From: Salipiger mangrovisoli | Lineage (GTDB): Bacteria > Pseudomonadota > Alphaproteobacteria > Rhodobacterales > Rhodobacteraceae | Reading direction: 5' to 3' | Assembly (NCBI RefSeq): GCF_015223355.1 | Contig: NZ_JADFFK010000010.1 | Coordinates: 124,001-188,000, forward strand | Length of the DNA stretch: 64,000 nucleotides | Part shown: positions 56,174 through 64,000 of the stretch, in pieces | How the letters are laid out: every line of letters starts with the position of its first letter | How positions within the stretch are numbered: the stretch's first letter is position 1 | Made by a program: the position numbers and the translations under genes | The notes under the pieces: model-generated | Seen by the model: the letters and a program-made list of their open reading frames with translations, nothing else | Databases searched by the model: none | What the model was told of the DNA's origin: nothing

Positions 56174-57283
56174 TCAGGCCTGCGCGCGCAGTCGCTGGCG
56201 CAGCAGGCGCACGCCCTCGCGGATGTCCTGCCGCAGCGGGCCCTCGCGCGGCGCGTCGCGCAGCGTGGTCAGCAGCGCCTCGGAGGGACGGCCGCTGCGC
56301 GCCCAGACCTGCCGCCTGAGCACCGCCTGCGCCGCCTCCGGCAGACGCTCCGGCGCCTCGCGTCCCGACAATGTGGCCCAGACCAGCGACCAGCAGCGCG
56401 GCGCGCTCCACGGGTTGTAGCCGCCGCCGCCCGAGACGATCAGCGCCGGCGCCAGCGCGCGCAGCGCGGCCGCGGCGCGGGCGTGGGCGTTGTTCGACAG
56501 CGACAGCCGCGCCAGCGGATCCTCGGTCACCGCATCCGCTCCGCATTGCAGGAAGATCGCATCCGGGCGAAACGCCGCGACGGCGGGCAGGATCATCTCC
56601 TCCAGCACGTGCGCAAACTCGCTGTCGTTGAAATCACGCGGCACCGGCAGGTTGAAGGCCGCCCCCCCGGCCCGGTCGGCCAGCGCCCCGGTGAACGGCC
56701 AGCGCTTCGCCTCATGCACCGAGATCACCCGCACCTGCTCGGACCCATCAAAGGCGATCTCCACCCCGTCGCCGTGATGTGCGTCGATGTCGACGTAGGC
56801 CACGCGCCGCATTCCGAGCCGCAGCAGGTGGCGGATGGTCAGCACCGGCTCGTTGAGAAAACAGAAACCGCTGGCCCGGTCGGCCAGCGCGTGATGGGTG
56901 CCGCCGCCGGGATTGAACACCACGCCGCCCTGCGCCGCGACCAGCTCGGCCGCCAAAAGCCCGCCCCCCACCGCCGTGGCCGGGCGCCGGAACATCTCGG
57001 GAAACACCGGGTTCGACAGCGTGCCAAGCCCGTGACGCAGGCGCACCTCCTCGCTCACCTCGCCCGCCGCCTCGGCCGCCTGCAACGCCGCCACGTAGCG
57101 CGGTGCATGGAAGCCGGTGAGCGCCGCCGCCCGCGCGCGGGGCGAGACCCGCCATTCCTGCGGCGTCAGCCAGCCAAGCGCACGGCACAGGTCGATCACC
57201 GCCGGCACCCGCTCGATCGACAGCGGGTGCAGCCGCCCGTAGCGCGAACCGCGGTAGATCTCGGAGCCGATGAACGTCGCCAT
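56174..57283 (-). CDS. Histone deacetylase-family protein (AcuC-like)
   Basis: A 369-residue zinc amidohydrolase of the HDAC/acetylpolyamine amidohydrolase family. Zinc and catalytic residues are visible: VVFNPGGGTHHA, the metal ligands in YVDIDAHHGDGVEIAF, LQCGADAVTEDPL, and the GGGGYNP near the end. Bacterial relatives deacetylate acetyl-CoA synthetase (AcuC) or acetylpolyamines; which applies is not evident. The start MATFIGSEIYRG at 57283 is homologous; the frame continues 73 codons upstream without similarity and crosses motif copy 6. ggaggg precedes the ATG. Confidence 0.88.
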   Translation of the reverse strand: MATFIGSEIYRGSRYGRLHPLSIERVPAVIDLCRALGWLTPQEWRVSPRARAAALTGFHAPRYVAALQAAEAAGEVSEEVRLRHGLGTLSNPVFPEMFRRPATAVGGGLLAAELVAAQGGVVFNPGGGTHHALADRASGFCFLNEPVLTIRHLLRLGMRRVAYVDIDAHHGDGVEIAFDGSEQVRVISVHEAKRWPFTGALADRAGGAAFNLPVPRDFNDSEFAHVLEEMILPAVAAFRPDAIFLQCGADAVTEDPLARLSLSNNAHARAAAALRALAPALIVSGGGGYNPWSAPRCWSLVWATLSGREAPERLPEAAQAVLRRQVWARSGRPSEALLTTLRDAPREGPLRQDIREGVRLLRQRLRAQA

Positions 57284-57295
57284 AGGTGCCCTCCG

Positions 57296-57323
57296 TTTCT
57301 TCTCTTTCCCAATACGCCGGGGG
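57296..57323 (-). repeat. Dispersed intergenic motif, copy 6
   Basis: Plus-strand reading tttcttctctttcccaatac then gccgggg, the reverse complement of copy 1 with only small changes, just upstream of the HDAC-family gene and next to a gggggcagcgccccc inverted repeat (about 57344-57358). Confidence 0.5.
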
Positions 57324-57381
57324 TGAATTTGCCGAAGGCAAAGAGGGGGCAGCGCCCCCTCCCCGGCCCTGCCACCGGAGC

Positions 57382-58143
57382 TCAGCCGGCGATCGCCCGC
57401 AGCGCCCGCGTCCGTGCCGGAGGAATGCCGGCGGTCTCGACCCCGGTGAAAACATGCAGCGTGTTCATCTGCCGGTCCACCACCGCGTGATCGCTCACCC
57501 ATCCCCCCATCCCCAGGTAGGTGCGCAACAGCGGCGGGATTTGCTTGAGCACGCCGCGCGCCGCGTTGCCGGCAGGGCGGAAGCGCACCACCTCGCCCGC
57601 CTTCACCCCGATCTGCCAGCGTTCGGGCGCGGCGTGACGCGCGTGCAGAAAGCCGAAGGCGCTGTCGTAGCGCGCCGGTTCGGTGCCCGCGAAACTGGCG
57701 CAGCCAAACAGCAGCCGCGCACCGCCGCCATCGACCAGCGCGGCGATCGCCCCCCAGGCCAGCCGCAGCACATCGGGATCGACCATGCCCGGACGGGTGC
57801 AGAACCTTCCCAGTTCGATCAGCGGGCCACCAAAGGCCTCGAGCCGCGAGAGATCGTAATATTGCGCGGAATAGCTGCTGCCGATCTCGGCGCTGGAGTC
57901 GAACCAGAGATAGCGGAAGCAGCAGAGCAGCAGCCCGTTGTCGTCCTCGATCAGCACATGGCGGCAGCGCTGGTCGAGCGGATCGGTGTCGGGGCCGCCG
58001 CCGGGACCGAAAAAGGCCAGCCCGCGCAGAACCTGCGCCTTGTCCAGATCCGCGGCCCGCTGTGCGAGGCGGGCCCGGAAGCGGCCACGGGACAGGAGCG
58101 CGCCGCCTGTCCCCGCAGCATCGTCTTGCGAAGCGGGGGACAT
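57382..58143 (-). CDS. olsB: L-ornithine N-alpha-acyltransferase
   Basis: Transfers a 3-hydroxyacyl chain from acyl carrier protein to ornithine, making lyso-ornithine lipid. The 253-residue protein has the OlsB/hemolysin-like GNAT motifs: DPLDQRCRHVLIED, the SAQYYDLSRL segment, ELGRFCTRPG and LFGCASFAGTEP. The partner acyltransferase OlsA is not adjacent; bamE lies directly upstream with only 19 bases between. In marine members of this clade ornithine lipids are common under phosphate limitation. Confidence 0.88.
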   Translation of the reverse strand: MSPASQDDAAGTGGALLSRGRFRARLAQRAADLDKAQVLRGLAFFGPGGGPDTDPLDQRCRHVLIEDDNGLLLCCFRYLWFDSSAEIGSSYSAQYYDLSRLEAFGGPLIELGRFCTRPGMVDPDVLRLAWGAIAALVDGGGARLLFGCASFAGTEPARYDSAFGFLHARHAAPERWQIGVKAGEVVRFRPAGNAARGVLKQIPPLLRTYLGMGGWVSDHAVVDRQMNTLHVFTGVETAGIPPARTRALRAIAG

Positions 58144-58162
58144 GGCCAGCGCCTCCTGCGTG

Positions 58163-58606
58163 TCACATATCGCCGATGGTCAGCCCGCCGATGTTGCCGA
58201 AGAGCTTGCGGATGAAGCCAATCTCGCCATCGTTGGTGCGGGTGATCCGGCGGGTCAGCGGCACGACCTGGCCGTCCTGCAACCCGTAGCGGGTGATGTT
58301 GTCGACGACGCCCTGCCCATCGAAGGTGATCGCCAGCACCTGGCGGTCGACGATCTCGGGCTCCTGCCAGGCGAAGCTGCGGACCTGGGATTCGATGTAG
58401 TAGAACCCGCCCTGGTCGCTGACACCCGCTGCCGACGGAACCCCGATCACATCCTCGACCGTCGCGCGCGTGTCGATGCCGGGGACGATCTGCAAAAGAT
58501 CATCCTCGCGCGGGACATAGCCATGAGTCCGGTACTGCGCCGAGCAGGCGGTCAGTCCCAGCGCCGCAGTTCCAGCCAGAAGCGCAAATCTCAACCGTGA
58601 TACCAT
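58163..58606 (-). CDS. bamE: Outer membrane assembly lipoprotein BamE (SmpA/OmlA family)
   Basis: Accessory lipoprotein of the BAM complex that inserts outer-membrane beta-barrels. The 147-residue precursor begins MVSRLRFALLAGTAALGLTAC with the lipobox Cys at 21. The folded part has VPREDDLLQIVPGIDTRATV then EDVIGVPS and the later FAWQEPEIVDRQVLAITFD, as in SmpA/OmlA proteins. The start at 58606 gives the correct signal length. Divergent from the DUF177 gene. Confidence 0.9.
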   Translation of the reverse strand: MVSRLRFALLAGTAALGLTACSAQYRTHGYVPREDDLLQIVPGIDTRATVEDVIGVPSAAGVSDQGGFYYIESQVRSFAWQEPEIVDRQVLAITFDGQGVVDNITRYGLQDGQVVPLTRRITRTNDGEIGFIRKLFGNIGGLTIGDM

Positions 58607-58700
58607 GGACGCAGTCCTGCCCCTTGCCATGCCCCTGAGGGCCTTCTATCCCGCATTACACAACCGAGCCAAGCGCTTCAAGCAAAGGAAAGGCGAGCCC

Positions 58701-59264
58701 ATGGACAGAGGCGGAAACCCCGCGCGGCTGCGTGTCTCGACGCTGCGCCGCGATGTGCCCACGCAATTCGACCTGCGCCCCGAGGCAGAGGAGCGCGCAG
58801 CCCTCGCCGCGGAGCTCGGACTCCTGGGACTGCGCAAGGCGCGGCTGGCCGGTGAGCTTGTCCCCGAGGCGGGTGGAGCCTACCGTTTGACCGCCGATCT
58901 CGGCGCAACCGTGGTGCAGGCCTGTGTCGTCACCCTTGATCCGGTGACCACCCGCATCGACGAGGAAATCTCGCTGCTGTTCCGCCCGGCACAGCAGATC
59001 GATGCGCCCGATCCCGGCTCCGAGGTCGAGGTCCCCGAGGAAGAGGAAGAGCCGCTGCCGGACGTGATCGATCTGCGCAAGGTTCTCGCCGAGGCGCTGT
59101 CGCTGGCGCTGCCGCCCTACCCGCGCAGCGCCGCCGCCGAGGAGCTGGCCGAGGCCGCGCCCGAAGAGTCCGAAGCGGAGCTTTCCGAATCTCGTCCGAA
59201 CCCGTTTGCCGGGCTCGCCGGGCTGCGCGATAAGCTCTCGAAGGAGGAAAAAGACGAGGAGTGA
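58701..59264 (+). CDS. yceD: DUF177/YceD family protein
   Basis: A 187-residue protein of the YceD family, which is almost always encoded just before rpmF and has been linked to 23S rRNA accumulation. Motifs: LRVSTLRRDVPTQFDLRPEA, GATVVQACVVTLDPVTTRID with the conserved Cys, an acidic stretch VEVPEEEEEPLPDVIDL, and the C-terminal RPNPFAGLAGLRDKL. The start at 58701 has an aaggaaaggcg site; an upstream ATG at 58605 overlaps bamE and is rejected. Confidence 0.9.
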   Translation: MDRGGNPARLRVSTLRRDVPTQFDLRPEAEERAALAAELGLLGLRKARLAGELVPEAGGAYRLTADLGATVVQACVVTLDPVTTRIDEEISLLFRPAQQIDAPDPGSEVEVPEEEEEPLPDVIDLRKVLAEALSLALPPYPRSAAAEELAEAAPEESEAELSESRPNPFAGLAGLRDKLSKEEKDEE

Positions 59265-59338
59265 ACGCCTCCGGCGCGGAATCTCTCTTGCGTCTTTGCA
59301 AGAAATACCTATTTTCGCGCCTTCATCGGAATTCCGGG

Positions 59339-59368
59339 TTGCAAGCCTTCATGGGTTAAGACTATGAG
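59339..59368 (+). promoter_or_regulatory. Possible promoter of rpmF-plsX-fabH
   Basis: TTGCAA (59339-59344) and TATGAG (59363-59368) with an 18-base spacer, in the 171-base gap before rpmF. The match is weak. Confidence 0.35.
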
Positions 59369-59435
59369 GCCGGGCACGCCCGAACGTTATCGGGCACCCG
59401 TATAGCCCCCACACGCGAACAATCGAGGTTGAGAC

Positions 59436-59642
59436 ATGGCCGTCCAACAGAACAAAGTATCGAAATCGCGCCGCAACAACCGTCGCGCCCATGACGCGCT
59501 GGTCGCGGCTAACCCCAACGAGTGCAGCAACTGCGGCGAACTCAAGCGCCCGCACCACGTCTGCCCGTCCTGCGGCCACTACGCCGACCGTGAGGTCGTC
59601 GCCATGGCTGACGAGATCGACCTGGACGAAGACGCGGCATAA
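59436..59642 (+). CDS. rpmF: 50S ribosomal protein L32
   Basis: A 68-residue ribosomal protein. [20 protein letters not shown] is the typical start; the zinc-ribbon cysteines are [18 protein letters not shown] (C-x2-C ... C-x2-C), so this is the zinc-binding form. The acidic tail EIDLDEDAA is usual in this clade. Followed by plsX after 24 bases. Confidence 0.97.
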   Translation: MAVQQNKVSKSRRNNRRAHDALVAANPNECSNCGELKRPHHVCPSCGHYADREVVAMADEIDLDEDAA

Positions 59643-59666
59643 GCTGCTGAAAGGCCCGGTCGTCGC

Positions 59667-60782
59667 ATGACATCCGCAATGGATAACCGTCAGGCGCACG
59701 GGCCTCTGGTCCTCTCCATCGACGCTATGGGAAGCGATCGCGGACCGGCAACCATCGTTGCCGGTCTTTCCGCCTTTGCGCGGAAGCATCGCGACGTCCG
59801 CTTCCTGCTGCACGGACCCGAGGCCGAGTTGCGCCCCCTGGTGGACAAGCACAAAGGCTTGCCCGCCCAGGTCGAGATCCGCGATGCCTCTGGCGTCGTG
59901 TCGATGGAAGACAAGCCAAGCCACGTGATGCGCAACGGGCAGAAGACCTCGATGTGGTCCACGCTCGACGCCGTCCGCAATGGCGAGGCCACGGTCGCCG
60001 TCTCCTGCGGCAATACCGGCGCGCTCATGCTGCTGTCGATGGTGCGGCTGCGCAAGCTGCCCGGGGTCAACCGCCCCGCCATCGCCGTGCTCTGGCCCTC
60101 GCGCAACCCGCAGGGCTACAACGTCATGCTCGATGTCGGCGCTGACATCCGCGCCGATGCCGATGACCTGCTGAAATACGCGATGATGGGGGCGTCCTAC
60201 GCCCGCAACGGCCTGAACCTCGAGCGCCCGCGCATCGGCCTGCTGAACGTCGGCACCGAAGAGCACAAGGGCCGCGCCGAGCTCAAGGCGGCGCATGACC
60301 TCATCGCCGCGAATGCCGAGGCGGGCGGCTTCGATTACGTCGGATTCGTCGAGGGCGGAGACATCCCCGGCAAGCGCTGCGACGTGATCGTCACCGACGG
60401 CTTCACCGGCAATATCGCGCTGAAGACCGGCGAGGGCACCGCCTCTCTGATCAATTCACTTCTGCGAGAGGCCTTCACCTACTCGCCGCTGTCCCGCCTT
60501 GCCGCCCTGCTCGCTCTGAGTTCGCTCAAGCGTTTGCAGGCGCGCGTGGATCCGCGCCGCAAGAATGGCGGCGTGTTCCTCGGCCTTAACGGCACCGTGG
60601 TGAAATCCCACGGCGCTGCGGATGCCACCGGGGTGGCCGCGGCGGTGGAACTGGCCTATGACCTCGCGCAGTCCGGCTTCGGCGATCGGCTCGCGGCGCG
60701 CGTGGCGAATACCGCCCCCGTCGAGAGCGACCGCGCTGCGACGGACGGCACGGACACCAAGAAAAACGGAACAGGCAAATGA
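59667..60782 (+). CDS. plsX: Phosphate acyltransferase PlsX
   Basis: Converts acyl-ACP to acyl-phosphate, the first step of phospholipid synthesis through PlsY. The 371-residue protein has LSIDAMGSDRGPATIVAGL, VSCGNTGALMLLSMVRL, RPAIAVLWPSRNP, GLLNVGTEEHKG and VIVTDGFTGNIALKTGEG, all typical. Overlaps fabH by four bases (ATGA). Confidence 0.96.
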   Translation: MTSAMDNRQAHGPLVLSIDAMGSDRGPATIVAGLSAFARKHRDVRFLLHGPEAELRPLVDKHKGLPAQVEIRDASGVVSMEDKPSHVMRNGQKTSMWSTLDAVRNGEATVAVSCGNTGALMLLSMVRLRKLPGVNRPAIAVLWPSRNPQGYNVMLDVGADIRADADDLLKYAMMGASYARNGLNLERPRIGLLNVGTEEHKGRAELKAAHDLIAANAEAGGFDYVGFVEGGDIPGKRCDVIVTDGFTGNIALKTGEGTASLINSLLREAFTYSPLSRLAALLALSSLKRLQARVDPRRKNGGVFLGLNGTVVKSHGAADATGVAAAVELAYDLAQSGFGDRLAARVANTAPVESDRAATDGTDTKKNGTGK

Positions 60783-61750
60783 GCATCAGGGCGAAGGTCG
60801 CGGGCATCGGGCATTACCTGCCCCAGCGTGTGGTCCCCAACGCGGAATTCGAGAAGACCCTCGACACCTCCGACGAATGGATTCGCTCGCGCTCCGGCAT
60901 CGAACGCCGTCACTTCGCCGCCGAGGGGGAAACCACCTCGATGCTCGCCGCCAGCGCGGCCGAGGCGGCGCTGAAGGATGCCGGGCTTGATGCCTCTGAC
61001 CTCGACGCGCTGATCGTCGCCACCTCGACGCCCGACCTGACCTTCCCCTCTGCCGCCACCATGGTGCAGGCCCGCATCGGCATGACCGGGGGCTTCGCCT
61101 TCGACGTGCAGGCGGTCTGCGCCGGTTTCGTCTACGCCCTGTCGACCGCGAACGCGATGATCGTCTCGGGTCAGGCCAAGCGCGTCATGGTGATCGGGGC
61201 CGAGACCTTCTCGCGCATCATGGACTGGACCGACCGCTCGACCTGCGTGCTTTTCGGCGATGGCGCCGGGGCGCTGATCGTCGAGGCCTCGGAGGGCGCG
61301 GGAACCGCCGCCGACCGCGGCATCCTCTCGGTCGACCTGCATTCGGACGGCCAGTTCCGCGACCTGCTCTATGTCGACGGCGGCGTGTCCACCCAGTCCA
61401 CCGGCCATCTGCGCATGGAGGGCAAGGAAGTCTTCCGCCATGCGGTGGAAAAACTCGCCCAGACCGCCACGGCGGCGATGGACAAGGCCGGCATCTCCTC
61501 CGAAGAGGTCGATTGGGTGGTGCCGCACCAGGCCAACATCCGCATCATCAACGGCACCGCCCGCAAGCTCGGCCTGCCGATGGAGCGCGTCGTGGTCACC
61601 GTGCAGGACCATGGCAACACCTCCGCCGCCTCGATTCCGCTGGCGCTTTCCGTCGGCAAGGCCGAGGGCAAGATCAAGCAGGGCGACGTGGTGGTCACCG
61701 AGGCGATTGGCGGCGGTTTGGCCTGGGGCGCGGTCGTCCTGCGCTGGTAA
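60779..61750 (+). CDS. fabH: 3-oxoacyl-[ACP] synthase III
   Basis: Starts fatty-acid synthesis by condensing acetyl-CoA with malonyl-ACP. The 323-residue protein has the catalytic triad Cys114 (VQAVCAGFVYAL), His250 (VVPHQANIRI) and Asn280 (DHGNTSAAS). C-terminal GGGLAWGAVVLRW is standard. Coupled to plsX by an ATGA overlap; a 10-base-pair hairpin follows the stop. Confidence 0.97.
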   Translation: MSIRAKVAGIGHYLPQRVVPNAEFEKTLDTSDEWIRSRSGIERRHFAAEGETTSMLAASAAEAALKDAGLDASDLDALIVATSTPDLTFPSAATMVQARIGMTGGFAFDVQAVCAGFVYALSTANAMIVSGQAKRVMVIGAETFSRIMDWTDRSTCVLFGDGAGALIVEASEGAGTAADRGILSVDLHSDGQFRDLLYVDGGVSTQSTGHLRMEGKEVFRHAVEKLAQTATAAMDKAGISSEEVDWVVPHQANIRIINGTARKLGLPMERVVVTVQDHGNTSAASIPLALSVGKAEGKIKQGDVVVTEAIGGGLAWGAVVLRW

Positions 61751-61771
61751 CCCCAAAAACCCGGCAAAATC

Positions 61772-61804
61772 CAGCCCTTGCAGGCTTTCAGCCCGCAAGG
61801 GCTG
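61772..61804 (+). terminator. Hairpin after fabH
   Basis: Perfect 10-base-pair stem cagcccttgc (61772-61781) with gcaagggctg (61795-61804), 21 bases past the fabH stop. No T run; it directly abuts the ihfA promoter. Confidence 0.6.
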
Positions 61805-61805
61805 C

Positions 61806-61835
61806 TTGACTCGGAATCCGCCTCCCCCCTATGCT
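61806..61835 (+). promoter_or_regulatory. Promoter of ihfA
   Basis: TTGACT (61806-61811), 18-base spacer, TATGCT (61830-61835), about 26 bases before the ihfA ATG, with a gggagg binding site between. Confidence 0.65.
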
Positions 61836-61861
61836 GTGGCGCAACCTTGGGAGGCTGCCAA

Positions 61862-62164
61862 ATGAGTGACAAGACTTTGACGCGCATGGATCTCAGCGAA
61901 GCGGTGTTTCGCGAGGTCGGGCTGTCGCGCAACGAAAGCGCCGAACTCGTCGAGTCGGTGCTTCAGCACATGTCCGATGCCCTGGTCCGTGGCGAACAGG
62001 TGAAGATCTCGTCCTTCGGCACCTTTTCGGTGCGTGACAAGGCGGCGCGCATCGGCCGCAACCCCAAGACCGGGGAAGAAGTGCCGATCCAACCCCGCCG
62101 AGTCCTGACCTTCCGCCCGTCGCACCTGATGAAGGAGCGCGTGGCCGAGGGCAACAAGTCCTAA
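61862..62164 (+). CDS. ihfA: Integration host factor alpha subunit
   Basis: A 100-residue DNA-bending protein that pairs with IhfB. It shows the HU/IHF start [20 protein letters not shown], the arm motif [20 protein letters not shown] and the intercalating Pro in this arm. Length and the MerR-type neighbour downstream are typical of the clade. ihfB is not in the window. Confidence 0.95.
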   Translation: MSDKTLTRMDLSEAVFREVGLSRNESAELVESVLQHMSDALVRGEQVKISSFGTFSVRDKAARIGRNPKTGEEVPIQPRRVLTFRPSHLMKERVAEGNKS

Positions 62165-62269
62165 TCCGGCGCAGCGACCCCGCGTCCTTGACCCTGCGCC
62201 CCTGACCTATCCAAGACCTATCTGAAGCCTGCGCCCCGCCCCGCGGCCGCGCAGCAGGGGGAAGACCGC

Positions 62270-63127
62270 ATGAGCAAGTCGCGCGACGCATTCCGCACCA
62301 TCTCCGAGGTGGCGGAACTTCTGGACACACCAGCGCATGTGCTGCGTTTCTGGGAAACCAAGTTCAGCCAGGTGAAGCCGGTGAAACGCGCCGGCGGGCG
62401 GCGCTACTACCGCCCGAACGACGTGGCGCTGCTGGCCGGCATCCGGCAGCTGTTGCATGACGACGGGCTCACCATCAAGGGCGTGCAGAAGGTTCTGCGC
62501 GAGCAGGGCGTGCGGCATGTCGCCGGAATCGCGCCCCCTTCCGATCTGCTGGACGAGGCGGTCGAGTACCCGGCTCAGGCCACTGACCTGCCAGAGGCAC
62601 CCGAGGCCGTGGAAAGCGCAACGGTCCTGCCCTTTGCGCCGGCGGCCGGAAGCGGTCCCGACATTGCTGCGAACCCGGGCGATCTGCCAGAGCAGAAAGC
62701 TCCGCGCGCCGCCGAGGACCCGGAGGCCGCGCTGTCTGCCGGGAGCGCAACCCCGCTCTTCCCCGAGATCACGGATCCAGAGCCTCATCCGGCCGCGCAG
62801 GCCGCGCTCTGGGAGGAGGATCCCGCGATCGGCGATATGCCCGCGCAGTCGGAAGCGCCGAAGGCCACCGACGATCACACCGGCTCGGGTCTGCCCGGCT
62901 TCATCACCGATTCTCTTGCCGAACGCGGGGCCGAACCGCTGCCCGCCGAGGCTGTGTCGCTGCCGGAGATTCCCGATCTCACGGCGCTTCCCGTCCCTGC
63001 GCCCGGCGTGCTCGGCCTTGTTGCGCAAATGGCCCGGATCGACTCCGTGCAAGCCGCCGCACTTGCCCCGCATGTCGCCGCGCTGCGCGACTTCGTGGCC
63101 GCGCGCGCGGCGGCGAGACTTACCTGA
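62270..63127 (+). CDS. MerR-family transcriptional regulator with long acidic C-terminal region
   Basis: A 285-residue protein whose first 75 residues are a MerR winged helix-turn-helix ([20 protein letters not shown], then [19 protein letters not shown]). The rest is Pro/Ala/Glu-rich and probably disordered, apart from a helical end ([20 protein letters not shown]). No effector-binding cysteines are visible. It consistently follows ihfA in this clade; target is unknown. Confidence 0.88.
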   Translation: MSKSRDAFRTISEVAELLDTPAHVLRFWETKFSQVKPVKRAGGRRYYRPNDVALLAGIRQLLHDDGLTIKGVQKVLREQGVRHVAGIAPPSDLLDEAVEYPAQATDLPEAPEAVESATVLPFAPAAGSGPDIAANPGDLPEQKAPRAAEDPEAALSAGSATPLFPEITDPEPHPAAQAALWEEDPAIGDMPAQSEAPKATDDHTGSGLPGFITDSLAERGAEPLPAEAVSLPEIPDLTALPVPAPGVLGLVAQMARIDSVQAAALAPHVAALRDFVAARAAARLT

Positions 63128-63201
63128 CGAGACAGGTGAAAAAACTTGCGCTTTGGGGGTTGTGCGTGCGCTGAAAACCAGTATGAAACGGCCTCACAAG
63201 T

Positions 63202-63278
63202 CGGGCTATAGCGCAGCCTGGTAGCGCGTCCGTCTGGGGGACGGAAGGTCGCAGGTTCGAGTCCTGCTAGCCCGACCA
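63202..63278 (+). tRNA. tRNA-Pro (anticodon GGG)
   Basis: Acceptor cgggcta (63202-63208) pairs with tagcccg (63268-63274); discriminator A; CCA encoded (63276-63278). Anticodon arm tccgt-ctggggg-acgga gives GGG. T arm cgcaggttcgagtcctgc is regular. Total 77 bases. Confidence 0.95.
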
Positions 63279-63522
63279 AATTCTCCCCTACGCCGTTTCT
63301 GACTTGTCGGCCTCCGCAGGGAGGTTAGGAAACGGCCCCGCCAACCCGCTGGCGTAAAAGCGGAATCACCCGAAAGCAAGCGCTCTGATCCGGCAGAGCA
63401 GACCCGCATCGCGGCATCCGCGCCGCACCGCCGCGAGCCACGGCCGGACGCCGCGCATTCCTCGTTCCCTTCGCCCCCGCCGCTTGTTAATCACGGTCAA
63501 CGCAATACGAGGGAACGTGACG

Positions 63523-64000
63523 ATGACAGGGGTGCTTGCCAGCCAGCAGATATCGGCGCTCGTGCAGAGCGGAGCGATCCGCATCGAGGCACCGCTGGTC
63601 GACGGGCAGATCCAACCTGCAAGCCTTGATCTGCGGCTCGGACGCGAAGCGATCCGCGTGCGCGCCTCCTTCCTTGCCGGCGAGGGCCGGACGCTGGCCT
63701 CGCGGCTCGAGGAGTTCGAGATGCACCGGGTCGACCTGACCGAAGGCGCGGTGCTGGAAAAGGGCTGCGTCTACGTCGTGCCGCTGCTCGAAAGCCTCGA
63801 TCTTCCCGCCGATCTGACCGCCGTGGCCAACGCCAAGAGCTCGACCGGCCGGCTCGACCTGCTCACCCGCACCATCACCGATGGCGGCACCGAGTTCGAC
63901 CGCATCGGCGCAGGCTACACCGGCCCGCTCTACGCCGAGATCTGCCCCCGCTCCTTCTCGGTGCTGGCGCGCACCGGCATGCGGCTCAACCAGATTCGCT
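63523..64000 (+). CDS. dcd: 2'-deoxycytidine 5'-triphosphate deaminase, 3' end outside window
   Basis: Converts dCTP to dUTP (or dUMP in bifunctional forms) for thymidylate synthesis. The first 159 codons are present. The start MTGVLASQQISALVQSGAIR and the QIQPASLDLRLG motif are family-typical; NAKSSTGRLDLLTRTITDGG holds the conserved Ser/Arg active-site segment and YAEICPRSFSVLARTG follows. This is the longer Rhodobacterales/Rhizobiales DCD type rather than the short E. coli Dcd, judged from the N-terminal sequence. Preceded by tRNA-Pro. Confidence 0.88.
   Translation, partial: MTGVLASQQISALVQSGAIRIEAPLVDGQIQPASLDLRLGREAIRVRASFLAGEGRTLASRLEEFEMHRVDLTEGAVLEKGCVYVVPLLESLDLPADLTAVANAKSSTGRLDLLTRTITDGGTEFDRIGAGYTGPLYAEICPRSFSVLARTGMRLNQIR

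Overview
This 64 kb window is GC-rich (most third codon positions are G or C) and reads as chromosomal DNA of an alphaproteobacterium of the Rhodobacterales, most likely the marine Roseobacter group. That placement rests on gene content and synteny: rpmF-plsX-fabH-ihfA-merR, the DCD-family deoxycytidine-triphosphate deaminase, heterotetrameric sarcosine oxidase, GbcAB-type betaine demethylase, a large lactate/2-oxoacid-type TRAP transporter, DUF1289 behind ruvX, and ornithine-lipid OlsB. I cannot fix the genus by reading alone.

Layout. 0-9 kb: partial cobA, sodB, a secreted protein, then sarcosine oxidase genes soxG, soxA, soxD and, after an interruption by two unrelated genes and a terminator, soxB. 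9-13 kb: ccmI, a bestrophin-like channel, ruvX, DUF1289, dusA, then a gene-poor stretch with an integrase N-terminal remnant. 13-19 kb: an Lrp-type regulator divergent from a thiamine-diphosphate enzyme, then gbcAB. 18.6-29.5 kb: metH, a tripartite TRAP transporter (dctM-dctQ-dctP order along the map, transcribed P-Q-M), and a divergent two-component system. 29.6-32.8 kb: a small membrane protein and the ilvBH operon, preceded by a promoter, a branched-chain leader peptide and an attenuator terminator. 32.8-43.4 kb: housekeeping genes (prfB, moaA, yaeQ), several membrane or envelope proteins including an OmpA-family protein with a very long Ala/Glu-rich region, and a CoxD/CoxE-like AAA+ ATPase and VWA pair. 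43.5-48.6 kb: a tight four-gene cluster of glycosyltransferase and sulfotransferase domains, with one two-domain fusion. 48.8-58.6 kb: a conserved unknown, anmK divergent from tyrS, a RACo/RamA-like corrinoid-activator protein, a serine beta-lactamase-family protein, tRNA-Gly, a histone-deacetylase-family protein, olsB and bamE. 58.7-64 kb: DUF177-rpmF-plsX-fabH-ihfA-merR, tRNA-Pro and a partial dcd.

Metabolic theme. GbcAB removes the first methyl of glycine betaine, SoxBDAG converts sarcosine to glycine while passing the methyl carbon to tetrahydrofolate, MetH uses folate-bound methyl groups, CobA feeds cobalamin synthesis for MetH, and a RACo-like protein would reactivate a corrinoid protein. 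The genes are on different strands and in separate units, so this is shared pathway membership rather than one operon.

The clearest regulatory element is the ilvBH attenuator, with six consecutive Leu/Val/Ile codons in a 15-residue leader peptide followed by a terminator. The least explained protein system is the glycosyltransferase/sulfotransferase cluster. No CRISPR array, complete insertion sequence, prophage or rRNA was seen.
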